A stretch of DNA of 64,000 nucleotides. Origin: Dermacentor variabilis. Lineage: Eukaryota > Arthropoda > Arachnida > Ixodida > Ixodidae. The stretch covers positions 202,941,127 to 203,005,126 of the forward strand of contig NC_134569.1 in the NCBI RefSeq assembly GCF_050947875.1, read 5' to 3'. Of the stretch, positions 9,550-21,521 are shown piece by piece. Every line of letters starts with the position of its first letter. Position 1 is the first letter of the stretch. The translations under genes and the position numbers were made by a program. Below the pieces are notes generated by a model. It saw only the letters and a list, made by a program, of their open reading frames with translations. It ran no database searches and was not told the origin of the DNA.

Positions 9550-11100
9550 AACAATGTGTACAGAATACCGGAAGAAGAAGAACACCGGAAGAAGTAAAGA
9601 AAGCCTTGGGAGCTATGCAAAGGGGGAAGGCAGCTGGGGAGGATAAGGTAACAGCAGATTTGTTGAAGGATGGTGGGCAGATTGTTCTAGAGAAACTAGC
9701 CACCCTGTCTACGCTATGTCTCATGACTTCGAGCGTACCGGAATCTTGGAAAAACGCTAACATAATCCTAATCCATAAGAAAGGGGACGCCAAAGACTTG
9801 AAAATTATAGACCGATCAGCTTACTGTGCGTTGCCTACAAGGTATTTGCTAAGGTAATTGCAAATAGAATCAGGAACACCTTAGACTTCCGTCAACCAAA
9901 GAACCAGGCAGGATTCCGTAAAGGCTACTCAACAATAGACCATATTCACACTATCAATCAGGTGATAGAAAAATGTCCGGAATATAACCGACCTTTATAT
10001 ATAGCTTTCATTGATTACGAGAAAGCATTTGATTCAGTCGAAAGCTCAGCAGTCATGGAGGCATTGAAGAATCAGGGTGTAGACGAGCCGTGTGTAAAAA
10101 TACTGAAAGATATCTATAGCGGCTCCACAGCCACCGTAGTCCTCCATAAAGAAAGCAACAAATTCCCAATAAAGAAAGGCGTCAGGCAGGGAGATACGAT
10201 CTCTCCAATGCTATTCACAGCGTGTTTACAGGAGGTATTCAGAGACCTGGATTGAGAAGAATTGGGGATAAGAGCTAAGGGAGAATACCTTAGTAACTTG
10301 CGATTCGCTGATGATATTGCCTTGCTTAGTAACTCAGGGGACCAACTGCAATGCATGCTCACTGACCTGGAGAGGCAAAGCCTAAGGGTGGGTCTAAAAA
10401 TTAACCTGCAGAAAACTAATGTTTAACAGTCTCGGAAGAGAACAGCAGTTTACGATAGGTAGTGAGGGACTGGAAGTGGTAAGGGAATACATCTACTTAG
10501 GACAGGCAGTGACTGCGGATCCGGACCATGAGACTGAAATAAGCAGCAGAATAAGAATGGGCTGGGGTGCGTTTGGCAGGCATTCTCAGATCATGAACAG
10601 CAGGCTGCGATTATCCCTCAAGAGAAAAGTGTATAACAGCTGTGTCTTACCAGTGCTCACGTACGCGGCAGAAACCTGGAGGCTTACGAAAAAGGTTCTA
10701 CTTAAATTGAGGACGACGCAACGAGCTATGGAAAGAAGAATGATAGGTGTAACGTTAAGGGATAAGAAAAGAGCAGATTGGGTGAGGGAACAAACGCGTG
10801 TTAATTATATCTTAGTTGAAATCAAGATAAAGAAATGGGCACGGGCAGGACACGTAATGATGGGGGAAGATAACCGATGGTCATTAAGAGTTACGGAATG
10901 GATTCCAAGGGAAGGGAAGCGTAGCAGAGGGCGGCAGAAAGTTAGGTGGGCGGATGAGATTAAGAAGTTTGCAGGGACGACATGGCCACAATTAGTACAT
11001 GACCGGGGTAGTTGGAGAAGTATGGGAGAGGTCTTTGCCCTGCAGTGGGCGTAACCAGGCTTATCATGATGATGATGGTGATGACAGAATACCTGCATAC
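9550..11100 (+). mobile_element. 5'-truncated RTE-type LINE
   Basis: Reverse transcriptase of RTE type read over several frames. Landmarks are GKAAGEDKVTADLLKDGG (9630), SWKNANIILIHKKGD (9755), FIDYEKAFDSVESSAVMEAL (10005), KKGVRQGDTISPMLFTACL (10170), LRFADDIALLSN (about 10297) and a C-terminal thumb (10419-11054). Defects are a frameshift near 9830-9960, a TGA at 10252-10254 and a small deletion near 10415. The 3' end is CATGATGATGATGGTGATGA (about 11067-11086), the ATG-type tail of this family. Confidence 0.85.
10419..11054 (+). pseudogene. RTE LINE RT thumb / C-terminal region
   Basis: A 211-codon open stretch beginning MFNSLGREQQFTIGSEGLEV. It includes YIYLGQAVTADPDHETEISS, RLRLSLKRKVYNSCVLPVLT, TYAAETWRLTKK, RTTQRAMERRMIGVTLRDKK and RAGHVMMGEDNRW. 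The same blocks occur in the copies at 20.9 kb, 23.0 kb (minus) and 53.8 kb, which defines one family in the window. Confidence 0.8.
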
Positions 11101-11214
11101 ATTGCATTTTCATTTGCTTTTAACTCATCATGCTTACTTCTGTTCCATTGTACGTTGCGCAAAACGCCTAAAACAACCAGTTATACAGCACAGCGGCGTG
11201 ACTTTTACTAATTT

Positions 11215-11405
11215 CGAGGGCGCGGGATTGAGGCGTGGGCGTGGCGGCCCCATTTCAATGGGGGCGTGAAATGCAGAGAAACGCCCGTGCACCGTACTTT
11301 GGGTGCATATTAAAGAAACCCAGGCGGACAAAATTAATCTGAGTGCCCCACTACGGTGTGCCTTATAATAAATGCGTGAAAGTGGCACGTAAAACCATAG
11401 AATTA
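11215..11405 (+). mobile_element. Divergent SINE copy
   Basis: Lacks a clear tRNA head. The body is recognisable by GGCGGCCCCATTTCAATGGG, GGGTGCATATTAAAGAAACC, CACTACGGTGTGCCTTATAA and GTGGCACGTAAAACCATAGA. The CAAAATTAATCTGAGTGCCC block differs from the main subfamily (GAAATTTCCGGAGT) and is shared with the copies at 12.8, 26.0 and 33.4 kb. Confidence 0.7.
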
Positions 11406-12782
11406 TTTCTTTTTTTTTGCCTGACCTTAGTAGCATTATCTCACATCAAGAATATGAAGCAAACAAGGCAATGTTTTCGCCCACCACTTGCACTTAACAT
11501 AGATAGTGTGTTTTTGAAAAGTGCTTTATTGGAAACTGTGGTTACTTGTCTGTTGAACCACAAAGTAAAAGCAAGGTCGAGTACTGCGCTCACATACGCT
11601 ATATGTCTTCGGCGGCTGAGACCACAATTTAGTGAAAATATTCGCTACTTTTATGTCATCAATGGTTGCGATCAACATGGTCTGCCTGGTTGGTGTTTCG
11701 TCATTTGAGGCCCATATTGTTTAATTTATCGGAGACTTTCACCAAACAAGTTAGCTGTTGGTAGCAACTACCCTTACAGAGGCTGTGACCACACTAAAGC
11801 AGTGCTTCCATGTAGGCTCATTGCGCACCTCCACCGTACCCGATATAAGATGAAGTATGAGACCAACCTCCTTGGATGATGCTGACTGGACACTGTCGGC
11901 ATTAGTCAGCGCCCAGTGAAATATTAGGTCTGTCATGAGCACAGGCGCCGGGACTAGAAAAAATACATCACTTTAGGCACTTGAGTAGTAATACTCTTTT
12001 GAAAGTTTCAATGGTTTAAAATAAGACGCGTAGGCTCACAATGAAATGTCTCATCTCTCTCTTTTTCACGTGCTGTAATCCAAAGCTCTCACGGATAAAT
12101 CGGTAAAGACCGGTTAAACCTGGTCAGAGCACCTTTGGCATTTGAGTAGTTTAGCATATATTTACCATGCCGAAGTGTTCTTACGGACCACTACGCCAAT
12201 AGCAATGGCGAAGCCTGATGGTTAAATTTCACCGTGACTATCCATATAACCGCCATCTCAATACAATGCATACCTGTTTTGCGGACTCATTTTTCCACGA
12301 TATGTGGCTGCTCCTTTTTGCAGTCTGGTGAGTCTGCTTATTGTTCCCGCTTTGTAGGGTTACGTATTTATAGTCTGTAGCGAAAAACTGCCGTAAGAAA
12401 TGAGATTGTATGTAGTCGAGACGGCAGTGAAAGCTGAATGCGACCATAAAGTGCCATTTACTACTGTGACTGACTTTCGCACTTTTTGCCTCTGCTTCTC
12501 ACCCGACTGCAGCCGGTTGCGACTGGAGGTTCGACGGCTGGCACTGCTGGCCACCGACCGCACGAGGTGTTGTGGCCCGAGCGCCGTGTCCTGTTCTGCT
12601 ACCTGGAGTTGTAAATTCTTCAGGTGAGCTGTGGTTATCGCATCGTGCCAGTGGTCCTGCAGGAACAACTTGGTCTTCAGGCCTTAAGAGCATGCACTGT
12701 CGCTTCGACGAATCCGAAATTGTTTCAACAGCATGAAAGCGGTTTCTGCTAAAGCAATGTCTGCATCGTTTGCATCCTTGCA

Positions 12783-12985
12783 TCTCACAACCTCGTGCTG
12801 AGTCGTGGAATCAAATCCCGGCCGCGGAGGCCGCATTTCTGTCGGGGTGAATTGCAGAAACGCCTGTCTACATTGCATAGGGTGCACGCTAAAGACCCCC
12901 TGGTGGTCAGAATTAATCTGGAATCTCCCACTACGGCGTGCCTCATATTCAGATCGTGGTTTTGTCAGGTAAGACCCCATTTTTT
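12783..12985 (+). mobile_element. Divergent SINE copy
   Basis: Begins inside the tRNA head (CACAACCTCGTGCTGAGTCG). Continues with GCCGCATTTCTGTCGGGGTG, AGGGTGCACGCTAAAGACCC, AATTAATCTGGAATCTCCCA and CGTGCCTCATATTCAGATCG. Belongs to the older AATTAATCTGGA subfamily. Confidence 0.75.
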
Positions 12986-13207
12986 ACGTTTTGTTTGCAT
13001 TGCTGCGCCTTCATGTCTGCTTTTTCTTGCAGTTCCAAATTTCGCAAAGGAGAGGTGCGAATCGTAACAATACAGTTGTATTATTTACAGCAGGCGATAA
13101 AGGACGCGCCCGAAAGAATAGACAGCACTACAGAAAATACAGCCACAGCCTTTCATGTCAGGCAGCCTCGCTTGCAGTATAAGTGTCTGATGTACGTCAG
13201 CTTACGC

Positions 13208-13238
13208 GGGGGAGGGGGGCAGGAAGGGGGGGGGCGGG
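13208..13238 (+). other. G-quadruplex candidate
   Basis: Four G-runs of 5, 6, 9 and 3 on the plus strand, with loops A, CAGGAA and C. The pattern fits an intramolecular quadruplex. No nearby gene start is evident. Confidence 0.6.
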
Positions 13239-13239
13239 T

Positions 13240-14270
13240 TTTACTTCAGTTAGCTTCGCGACGGAGCAAACGAGGCGTGAGGTGCACTACGAGGAGTTAA
13301 GTGCTCGTAATGAGATCGGGTATGTTTTTTTTTTCATATGATTGCCTTGCCCCTGTGCACAAGGAAATATCATACAAAAATAGTCGGCTAACCGTGCATT
13401 TTCTGTTTGGTATTACGCCCACTGCAACTTTTCTTTCTATCCTGCACAACATTACCACGATGAAACATAATTTTCGCTGTACGAGTGCCTTTGATCGCGA
13501 CGCTAACGTAATTTATGCCGTCAGCCCGCGTTAGTTTCCTGACTGAATGAGTTATTCCAGAGAACTCACAAGAATGCTTTAGCAGAGTGGTCGGTGTCAT
13601 CGTAATGAACCCGAGCAGCCTTCCACGACCATTAATTTTACCTCTAAAAGGAAGGTAATAAAAGACCCGAGGCTGTTAAGATAAAACAACGCATCATCAT
13701 CGGACCAGCTGGTGGCAGCAAGTACACGCGCTCATTATGAACCCTAGCTTCTGCACTTGCAGCGAAGCAAATTGTGCTGCGACGCATATGGTTTTCTTTT
13801 CATAAAAGCAGAAACTCGGGACGACCACATGATGATCGTATTGCATACCATCGTTAAAAATCGCGCGTACTTGCATGCATCTACCGCAGCTCTCGGACGC
13901 CTCCAAGTTTGTTCCTTTGCTTTCGCAGCGGTGGTTGTTAGTGTAGCAAGGTTGACTATTGGGCAAGTCGGTACAGATCCATGGTAAAGTAAACGTAGCG
14001 CGAAAAAACAAGCTAGAAAAAGTGCAGACAGGAATAGCGCGTGTGATGTGTCTTCTTGTCCGTCCTTGCTGTTTCGTGGTACCCTCATTTTACGTTGTTA
14101 GCGTAAATGCGCTACTACGATATGGGAACACATTATCAGCAGCTCAGAGACTACACTCAATTTGAATACAAGCGATCTTCAAAGCGCAGAGGTGTGGCGT
14201 TTTACTTTGGTTGATCTATATCTACTTCGGGGGACCTGCATTCACTTTTTGAAGTTAGCGTGTGGTCCTG
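13240..14270. other. No gene seen
   Basis: Only short frames without motifs. The stretch before the LINE at 14.28 kb shows no clear feature. Confidence 0.5.
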
Positions 14271-14590
14271 TTTCACCTAGATGTCAGGCAACAGAAGCTG
14301 AATTTTTCCCCTGATTTCATCAGTGGCTTTCGTCGCCACCGTTCAGCTCTGGACAGCATTTCAGACCTTGTTTCAGCGCTTGAATTTACTGGAGGAAACA
14401 AGCATTTTGCCTACATGCTCTTCCTAGACATACAGCAAGCTTTCGACTTGGTTTCACACAAGGCGATTATTTTATAGCTCTTGGAACCGCGGCAATTTGG
14501 GGTCATCTGCTCCGCTTTGTGCACAATTTTCTATCGGAGCACCGGATGAAAGTGCGTGTTGGAGGAATATAACAAGTGAATCCCGCACTT

Positions 14591-15321
14591 TTAAGAGGAA
14601 GCTTTAGGTCGAGTGCTCCTATCTAAATACATGTAAAAGGAGATTTCGTTTTTCTCGGCAACCACTGTACCAAATTTGGCGAGGTTTGTTGCGTTTAAAA
14701 GAAAAATTTGAGATCTAGTGATTGTTGGTTTTGAATTTCTGAGCTAGGTCGTCGATATTTTAATAAAAATTGGCAAATATAGAAAATTTTCAAAAAACGA
14801 AGCTGTCGTGTTTGCTACTCTAGAACTCAACAATAAAAAATGATACCACAATTCTGTGAATTGCATCTAATAGTACATCTAAAGCAGACATAATTGATAT
14901 GTTACACATGAATATAAAAATTATAGTAATACGGAAATACAGCTTCCGCAGAACCCTTGTAACCAACGTAACAAATTCACGTGGGATGTAAAATGAGATA
15001 TTGAATTTTTCCGCTTTGAATGATCTAATTGATGCCGTTTATAGAACCGCAATATCTGCTCTTGATGCAGAGCTATGAATTTGTAAGCATCGTGTTTCTA
15101 TTGTATTCAAACGGTTGAATATTTGAAAATCTTTTTAACAAAATGCAGGCCCTAAATCGAAATTCCGCTTCCAGCAGTCACTAGAATTTAACTTTCTCTC
15201 TCAAATGCAACAAATTTCATTAAAATCAGTCCAGGGGTTATCTCAGAAAAACGTTTTTGCGTTTTACATGTGTTTGAATAGGCCGCGTCGGAGTTGGGCG
15301 CGAGCTAAAGCTTCCTCTCAA
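14591..15321. mobile_element. Non-autonomous TTAA-flanked element, copy A
   Basis: A 0.72-kb element bounded by TTAA (14591-14594) and TCAA (15318-15321, a decayed TTAA). The ends are inverted: GAGGAAGCTTTAGGTCG on the left and GAGCTAAAGCTTCCTCTC on the right. Weaker inverted similarity extends about 170 bp inward (for example ACATGTAAAA). It interrupts the LINE RT just before the GVPQGS motif. A second copy in opposite orientation lies at 49651-50382. TTAA duplication fits piggyBac or Sola3-type transposases supplied in trans; the superfamily is inference. Confidence 0.8.
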
Positions 15322-16059
15322 GTGCGGTGTCCCACAGGGCAGCGTTTTATCGTCACTTATTTTTAGCAACGTAATCGCCGCACTTCCAAGCCGCTTGCCT
15401 TGGGACGTGACTTACCAGTGTGGATAGCTATCTATGCATATGATATAGCTCTGTCGATAAGCAGCCCTTCGCACATTGCTTTGCGGCTTCCTGCAAGCTT
15501 GCAAATAGCTCTGAATGCGACTTCGGAGTACTTGGCTGAAGTTGGTCTGCAGATATCACCTGCAAAGTCGGCTGCAATAGCATGTATCCATGGACAACAC
15601 GCTCATCGAACTATGAGCCGAATGTGCACTGACGAAACACCGATGAGCTGGGTGCAACGACGCCGTTACTTGGGCTTGATTGTGGACGGTCGCGTCTCAT
15701 GGCATCCTGTCGTTCAATTTGTACGACGCAAATTGCAATCCCTTCTTAAGTTTGTGTCCGCCTTGACTGCTAGAGGCGCTGGCTGCGACCGCAAACAGCT
15801 CTGCAGGTGTACCAGTCATCTGCATTCTCAGGAATGATGTATGCGTTACTAAAACCACCTAGTTTGATGGCCCAACTAGAAGAAGATCATCGAGTTGGCC
15901 TACGACTAGTGTTTGGATTACCTTGGGAGACGCAGTCTGTAGCATTACTCACTGAAGCCCAGGCTTTGAGGCTTTTGAGGCTGCAAGAAGACCAGGGGCG
16001 CTGCAACGAAAAACTGTTTCAAACTTTTCTATTCCGATTCTGCCGTCAGCCCTCCGCGA

Positions 16060-17090
16060 TTGGTCAAAAACTTTTTGGACAACTCCCATTTCACCTGTAT
16101 GTCACGCAGCGTCACGAAAACAGCGATAGCTCCCCATCTGATATAACGTCTACACACTGATTATGCATGATTTCACCGAACAAAAGAAAAATAGTTATTT
16201 CTGATTCGACGCCTTTTCACCATTAGCCCTGGGCTATTGGTGAAAAGTTTTCGGGCTGCACCCACTTCACCTGCCTATTACGCAACGTCACAAAACCACA
16301 AGAACTCACCGCGTCAAAGTGACGTGTAAGCGTTAAAGATGCATTAATATGCCGAACAAAAGTGAATTTTCTTCTGAATAGCCGCAGGCTGTACCTTTCC
16401 GAAAGGAATAAAAGATGGCTGCCGCCGATCGCTCATGCACTGGCTACTCGCATGTGCCGGAGAGCATGGATTTACTGGCCTATAGTAAACCTTTTTGCGT
16501 GGCCGTGTAACGTTTTCGAGCACTTTCGGCATGTTTATGCTCTCGTTCTGCCAACTCTTCTTTGCTGAGGAACCGTTTTAGCGTCATTCTTAGGCTGCCG
16601 TTGCACGACACCGCAATTTTTGGCCAGCCACCGCAAGATAAGTAAGGGAAAGCGAACCAGTCAAAGACGCCGGCACCACCCTCTTCATCCGTTTATCGAT
16701 TTTCAGTGCAGTGGCCCAGCCCCATCGTATCACTCTCCGCTTGAGCGTGCTCGTCGCCTCTTGTCAGCCAATTAGATAAGACAAAACGCTCAGTGTAGGC
16801 AATGTTATTCGTTTTTCAAGTAAACAAAAGTGACCTCTTATGAACAAGCAGAGCGTTTGATTGCTGTGTTCAGGCAACCCTGCAGGTCACCGCCCGATGC
16901 TTACGTTGGCGGTTACGCAAATTTGACGTCAGGAGATTGGAATAAAAATATATTGAAATAATTTTAGGTTATAAGGCCCCAGAAAGCTCTATATCTCATT
17001 GGGCGTCTGCACCGCCCATCGAATGGTCAATCGCTCCATTGATTGTCTAATTCACCGCCCGTTTTCTCGCATGGAAAACATGGCGGCATA
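16060..17090. repeat. Foreign repeat block inside the I-like LINE
   Basis: The RT thumb breaks off at about 16050 and RNase H resumes at about 17100. Between them there is no coding similarity. The block contains a local duplication (TTTCACCTGTATGTCACGCA near 16090 and TTCACCTGCCTATTACGCAA near 16268). It also holds a near-perfect hairpin at 16214-16247 (TTTTCACCATTAGCCC pairing with GGGCTATTGGTGAAAA, one mismatch). The segment 16740-16950 is related to 41700-41930 on the opposite strand. Confidence 0.6.
16740..16950 (+). repeat. Dispersed repeat, copy 1
   Basis: The reverse complement contains CCTGACGTCAAATTTGCGTA, CGAATAACATTGCCTACACT and CTTATCTAATTGGCTGACAA. All three recur in the same order, with small changes, at 41700-41930. 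It is unclassified and probably part of a DNA transposon or an unnamed repeat. Confidence 0.7.
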
Positions 17091-17101
17091 ATTTATGAAC
17101 A

Positions 17102-17461
17102 TTGCTGACATTTCTGAACATGCCGCTTCAGTTACGCCTCCGCCTCCGAGAAATATCACCAAAAAACACATTCCCCATTTACCTCACAAACCCTTACGCA
17201 CACAAAAAGTCTGATATGCCTGTTTCGGCAGTATTCCAATTGGCTCAAGGCCACATGTTCGAAATATTTCCAGATTATCTTCAAGTATTCACAGATGCAT
17301 CTGTAGATAGTGACGGTCAACGCGCCTCTGCAGCTTTTTTCTGCCCTTCGACTCAAGTACGACGTATCTTTCATATAGCCAATCCGGCCTCGTCGACAAC
17401 TGCGCATCTAGCAGCGATTAATGTTGCACTGAAATACGTGCAAGAGGCGTTGACCGCATAG
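17102..17461 (+). pseudogene. RNase H domain fragment of the I-like LINE
   Basis: Open over 119 codons. It contains the first acidic block LQVFTDASVDSDG and the helix STTAHLAAINVALKYVQEAL with the expected position of the second catalytic residue. The following line reads NIAMFADSRAVLN across a stop (TAG at 17459), so the domain continues but is broken. Confidence 0.7.
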
Positions 17462-18396
17462 AATATTGCCATGTTTGCGGACTCCCGCGCTGTACTTAAC
17501 TGATTAAAACGCAGTCAGATTGGTTGTCCAATTGTGCGCAGAACTGCTGACTCTGCAAACAAAGTTTCATCACGTGGGGTATCTGTCGTTGCTCAATAGA
17601 TACGTTCACACGTAGGCATCGCCGGAAAGTAAGAGGCTGATCGGCTGGCTTCAACTTGCCCTCATAACTGTGTCCGCCTTGAAATCTTATGCAAGCTTGA
17701 TGCGCTGGTCTGCTGATACGTCGCCTCCTCCTCAAGCAGCATCCAGACTAGCGCGTCGCAAATGGAACGTTCCCGCCCCGTGTTCGCCTTTGAGGCTTGT
17801 CTCGTCGCACAAGAGCGCAACTATTTAATCTAACTGTTGGCTGTGTGAATATGTGCTAAACGTTTATACAAACAAGGACGTGTGGCAAGTCCATTATGTA
17901 CGTCTTGCGGTTGCTGCCAGACACTTCAGCACCTAGTTGATATTGGAGTGTCGCGCTTTCAGTGCGCAACGCATGTAGCTAGTGAGGGACTATAATCTCC
18001 TTAGCCTGTGGTGTACGACACTCGACGAGCCCAGTAGCTGTGCCTCTCGACGCGATCAGGATCATCGTGTTCTCCTTACTTTTCTAGAATTAACTAACAT
18101 AAGTTCACGTTTGTAACTCAGACACAAGTTCTTCTATTTAACATTCTTTAGTAGCGTGACCTGCAGCGGACGGGTCCTACTGTGCTTAACTTGTACGCTG
18201 TGTTCTACTGTGTTCTTTTACATTTTTCATCTCGTTCTTTTTTTCCTCTTTCCTTCCCTTCTTCCTATCTTCCATTTGTATGTTTCTGTCTCCTCCTTTC
18301 GGAAGAGTAGGTAGTCGTCGTGCCCCCTCCAGTGGCAGCTGCCAGCCTGCTCCTCATTTTCCTTCTATTTTCAAATCTATATGTTTTCAAAACAGA

Positions 18397-18398
18397 TG

Positions 18399-18487
<89 letters not shown>

Positions 18488-18488
18488 C
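18397..18488 (+). repeat. AAT microsatellite, about 30 units
   Basis: Uninterrupted ATA/AAT repeat directly at the 3' end of the I-like LINE. It is the expanded tail of that element, not an independent locus; the sister copy at 46.73 kb has only about 4 units. Confidence 0.95.
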
Positions 18489-18769
18489 CACTTTTTACTC
18501 GCGACTGCAAGCTATACTTGGTAATGGCGATAATACGTGATGCCTCTTGCTTGAAGCCTCTTTAATGCTATGCGTGCGTTCGAAATGTCTAATGACGCCT
18601 AACGTATTGACTCTGATAGCATGTTATTCTTAATATTTACAGTGTTGTCATTTCTTCTTGGGCGTGTTGTGTGTGGTACGTTGAAAGGAAGGAAAGAGGC
18701 AAAGGTGCACACGAAAGTATCGGTACGCGCAAGCTTTGCTGTATACTTTGGCGACTGGCAAAATTGCCC

Positions 18770-20345
18770 GAGTGAAACCATCTATCAGAGGTGCAGCGGC
18801 GTGACTATCGCTTCCAGAGCCCATGAAGAAGGAAGACGGCTCACGTGCAGGTAGCGCGAGAATATGTAACAGGCTAGCGCGCTCGACATGAGCGTTCACT
18901 CTAGCTGCCGATCCCCAGAACCCGCGGCACCACGGCTGGCCGGCCTGAATAAACCGTGGCCACGGCGGCTAAACCTTCACACCTCCTCTTGCAAATTGAT
19001 GACACTGGACGACGGAGCCCAGTCAAGCCAGCATCAACGCACCGACTCTACCAAGGCGAGAGTGACCTGCCCTCACGCGGTCTGGCAGACGTCCCGCGGT
19101 TGTAGGGTGTCCGAGAATTCTACATGGACATGCCGGACATATGGTTCATCCAGCTGGACAGCCAGTTCCATATGAACAAGGTTCCAGGCTCCGGCTGTGT
19201 TTCAGGCTCCGGTTGCCACTTCCACAATGACTTGCGGGCAGCCGTCCTTGCTCACGCCATTTCGAGCGCTCAGTCACAACAGCTCTCGGCATTTGAACCG
19301 CCGAGTCATTCCATGTCTTCTCGTCCCATATTGCCTGCGTCCGCCCGTGCCGATCGTAAGCACGCACCATCCCCAGCAGATGGCCAGACGGCCTTCTTTC
19401 GGAGCTCGACTTCTACCAGGCCCTGACATCTACGACAACTTGCAGCAGGTCGTGACTTCGCACTACAGCCTCACTGAGGCTGCGCCACGCTCACAACCTA
19501 CGCTGCTGTTGCTGCCTGGTACATCTCTCTCAGATTGCATGAACCCGATACCACCAACAACGACAGAATCTGCTTTCCGTAGGCCATCTGACGAATGCAC
19601 TGGCAAATAACGCCACAAACGAGCCGCGCTAGGACTGACCACGTCATCTCGAGACCAAGGTGCTGCTGGTCGTCACACTACGTTTCCCTGTATAACCGTA
19701 CCTGCACCTGAAATGGTAGCACAGCATGAATCAGCAAGGGCAACAAGGCACACTCACGACACTCCCAGTTGTCCCCCATTACCACCATTGCACGCCGTTT
19801 GGCGACGGTGTCTTCAGCTTTGTCCCCCTCAGCGGCCTGAACTCTCGGCACGCGCCAAGACCTGGCGAATATGCCTAAACTCCGCTTGCCGAGTTGCACC
19901 GCACTGGGCGCGTACGTCGACAACGCAAGAGGACGCCCTCAACACACAAGACAATGCGCCCTGTGTCCAGACACTCTCAGCCACGACCACTAGAGAGCTA
20001 TTTGTGCCCTTTGCCACAACGCGGACTTTCCCTGGACTTTTTAACCGACGCTGCCAATTGCCTCTGGTGTATATAGACTTGTATTCTCTCTTCTTCCTGC
20101 ACCCACGCCTTTTACAAATATTTGAGTCGCGCTTTGCATTAGGAGGGGGCGCTGTAGCGTCGCGACTATCGCCTCCAATGTCGGCGAAGAAGACGACTCG
20201 CGTTGAGGTAGTGCGAGAGTACAGAACACGCTAGCGCGATCGACCTGAGCGACCGCGGTACCTGCCGCTCCCGAGATCCCGCGGCACCATCGTTGGCCGG
20301 CCTAAATGAACCGCGGCTACGGCGGCTACGTCTACGTGCCGCCTC
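18770..20345 (+). mobile_element. Degenerate gypsy-type LTR retrotransposon
   Basis: Two related direct repeats at about 18785-18985 and 20140-20345 share GACTATCGC, GAAG(A/G)CG(G/A)CTC, GCTAGCGCG(C/A)TCGAC, CCCGCGGCACCA and GGCCGGCCT, as expected of LTR R-U5 parts. The first has AATAAA (18948). Between them is about 1.1 kb with gag-like traces: DIWFIQLDSQFHMNKV (19130, resembling the WFxQxExQF start of tick gypsy gags) and LLPGPDIYDNLQQVVTSHY (19406). No pol is present, so this is an internally deleted or non-autonomous copy. Confidence 0.55.
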
Positions 20346-20369
20346 CCACAGAGGCACTGCGTAATCAAT

Positions 20370-21350
20370 GAGTACAGGAGGTGTCCAGGACTATCTTGGC
20401 AAATATGTACAAAGATTCCACAGCTACCTTAGTTCTCCAGAAGAAAAGTAGAAAGTAGCCTATGAAGGAAGGGGTCAGGCAAGAAGACACAATGTCTCTA
20501 ATGCTAGACACTGCAGGCAGATTAGAAGTATTCAAGCTATTAGACTGGGAAGGCTTTGGAGTGAGGGTCAACGGCAACTACCTCAGCAACCTTCGGTTTG
20601 AAAATGACAATGTCCTGTTCAGCCAGGACAGGAACTAGGAACGAATTGCAAGAAATGGTTGAGGACCTCGACCGTGAAAGTTTACCAGTGAGGTTGAACA
20701 TTAATATGCAGAAGACAATGTTCAAGAGCCTGGCGAGGGAACAAGAATCGAGGACCACTACTCACCCTCTAGAGTCTGTAGAGGAGTACGTGTAACTATG
20801 TAAATTACTCGTCATACACCCTGATCGTGACACGGAAATTTGCAGAATAAAAATGAGTGTAGTGCATCCGGCAGGCATTACGAAATTCTGACTGGGAGCT
20901 TACCATTGTGGATGAAAAGAAAAGTGTACAATCATTGTATTCTACCAGTGCTAACATACAGCCAGAAACTTATAAGCTTACGAAGAAGCTTAAGAACAAG
21001 CTAAGGACCGCGCAAAGAGCGATTAAACGAAAAATGTTAGGGGTAAAGCTAAGCGACAGCAAGAGAGCGGTGTGGTTGAGAGAGCAAACGGGGATAGCCG
21101 ATATTCTAGTTGATATGAAGAGAAAGAACTGGAACTGGGTAGGCTATGTAATGCGTAGCGTAGATAACCGGTGAAACATTGGAGTTACACAATTTGTGCC
21201 AAGGTAAGGGAAGCGCAGTCGATGACGGGAGAAAACTAGGTGCGGTGATAAAATTAGGAAATTTGCAGGCGCATCTTGGAACCAGCTAGTGCAAGACTGG
21301 GGTAATTGGAAGTCCCAGGGGGAGGTTTCCGTACTGCAGTGGACTAGTCC
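20370..21350 (+). mobile_element. Decayed RTE LINE fragment
   Basis: Reads QDYLGKYVQRFHSYLSSPEE-like sequence, then KEGVRQEDTMSLMLDTAGRL (20465), GVRVNGNYLSNLRF, and a thumb with KLKNKLRTAQRAIKRKMLG (20985) and GIADILVDMKRKNWNWVGYV. Several stops and frameshifts. It lacks the upstream RT blocks and is older than the copy at 52.5 kb. Confidence 0.75.
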
Positions 21351-21521
21351 AACTTCTTCCTTCCTATCCTATGGTCATTCAGAAACTCGGCTGCACTCGA
21401 AAGGCGTCATCTGGCGTCGGAGGTGGTAAGGTTGTCTGCTTTGTGTTGTCCTCTCTAAACTAACAACTGTAAATGATCTACGGATGTGTGTTTTGTACGG
21501 CTGAACATAATAAAACATGAT

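Larger units (their letters stand above)
14280..18488 (+). mobile_element. Decayed I-like LINE broken by two insertions
   Basis: RT starts with FISGFRRHRSALDSISDLVS (14318), FLDIQQAFDLVSHKA and, after an inserted MITE, CGVPQGSVLSSLIFSN (15322) and IYAYDIALSI (15430). The catalytic YADD is changed to YAYD. The thumb region is at 15807-16050. RNase H appears only after another foreign block, with LQVFTDASVDSDGQRASAAF (17279) and STTAHLAAINVALKYVQEAL. The 3' UTR (18083-18396) ends in an AAT microsatellite, like the TAA tails of I elements. A copy of the same 3' end is at 46430-46736. Confidence 0.8.

Noticed and set aside
18265..18510. Open frames of polyleucine (minus) and polyasparagine (plus)
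   Set aside because: Both are translations of the AAT microsatellite at the LINE tail.
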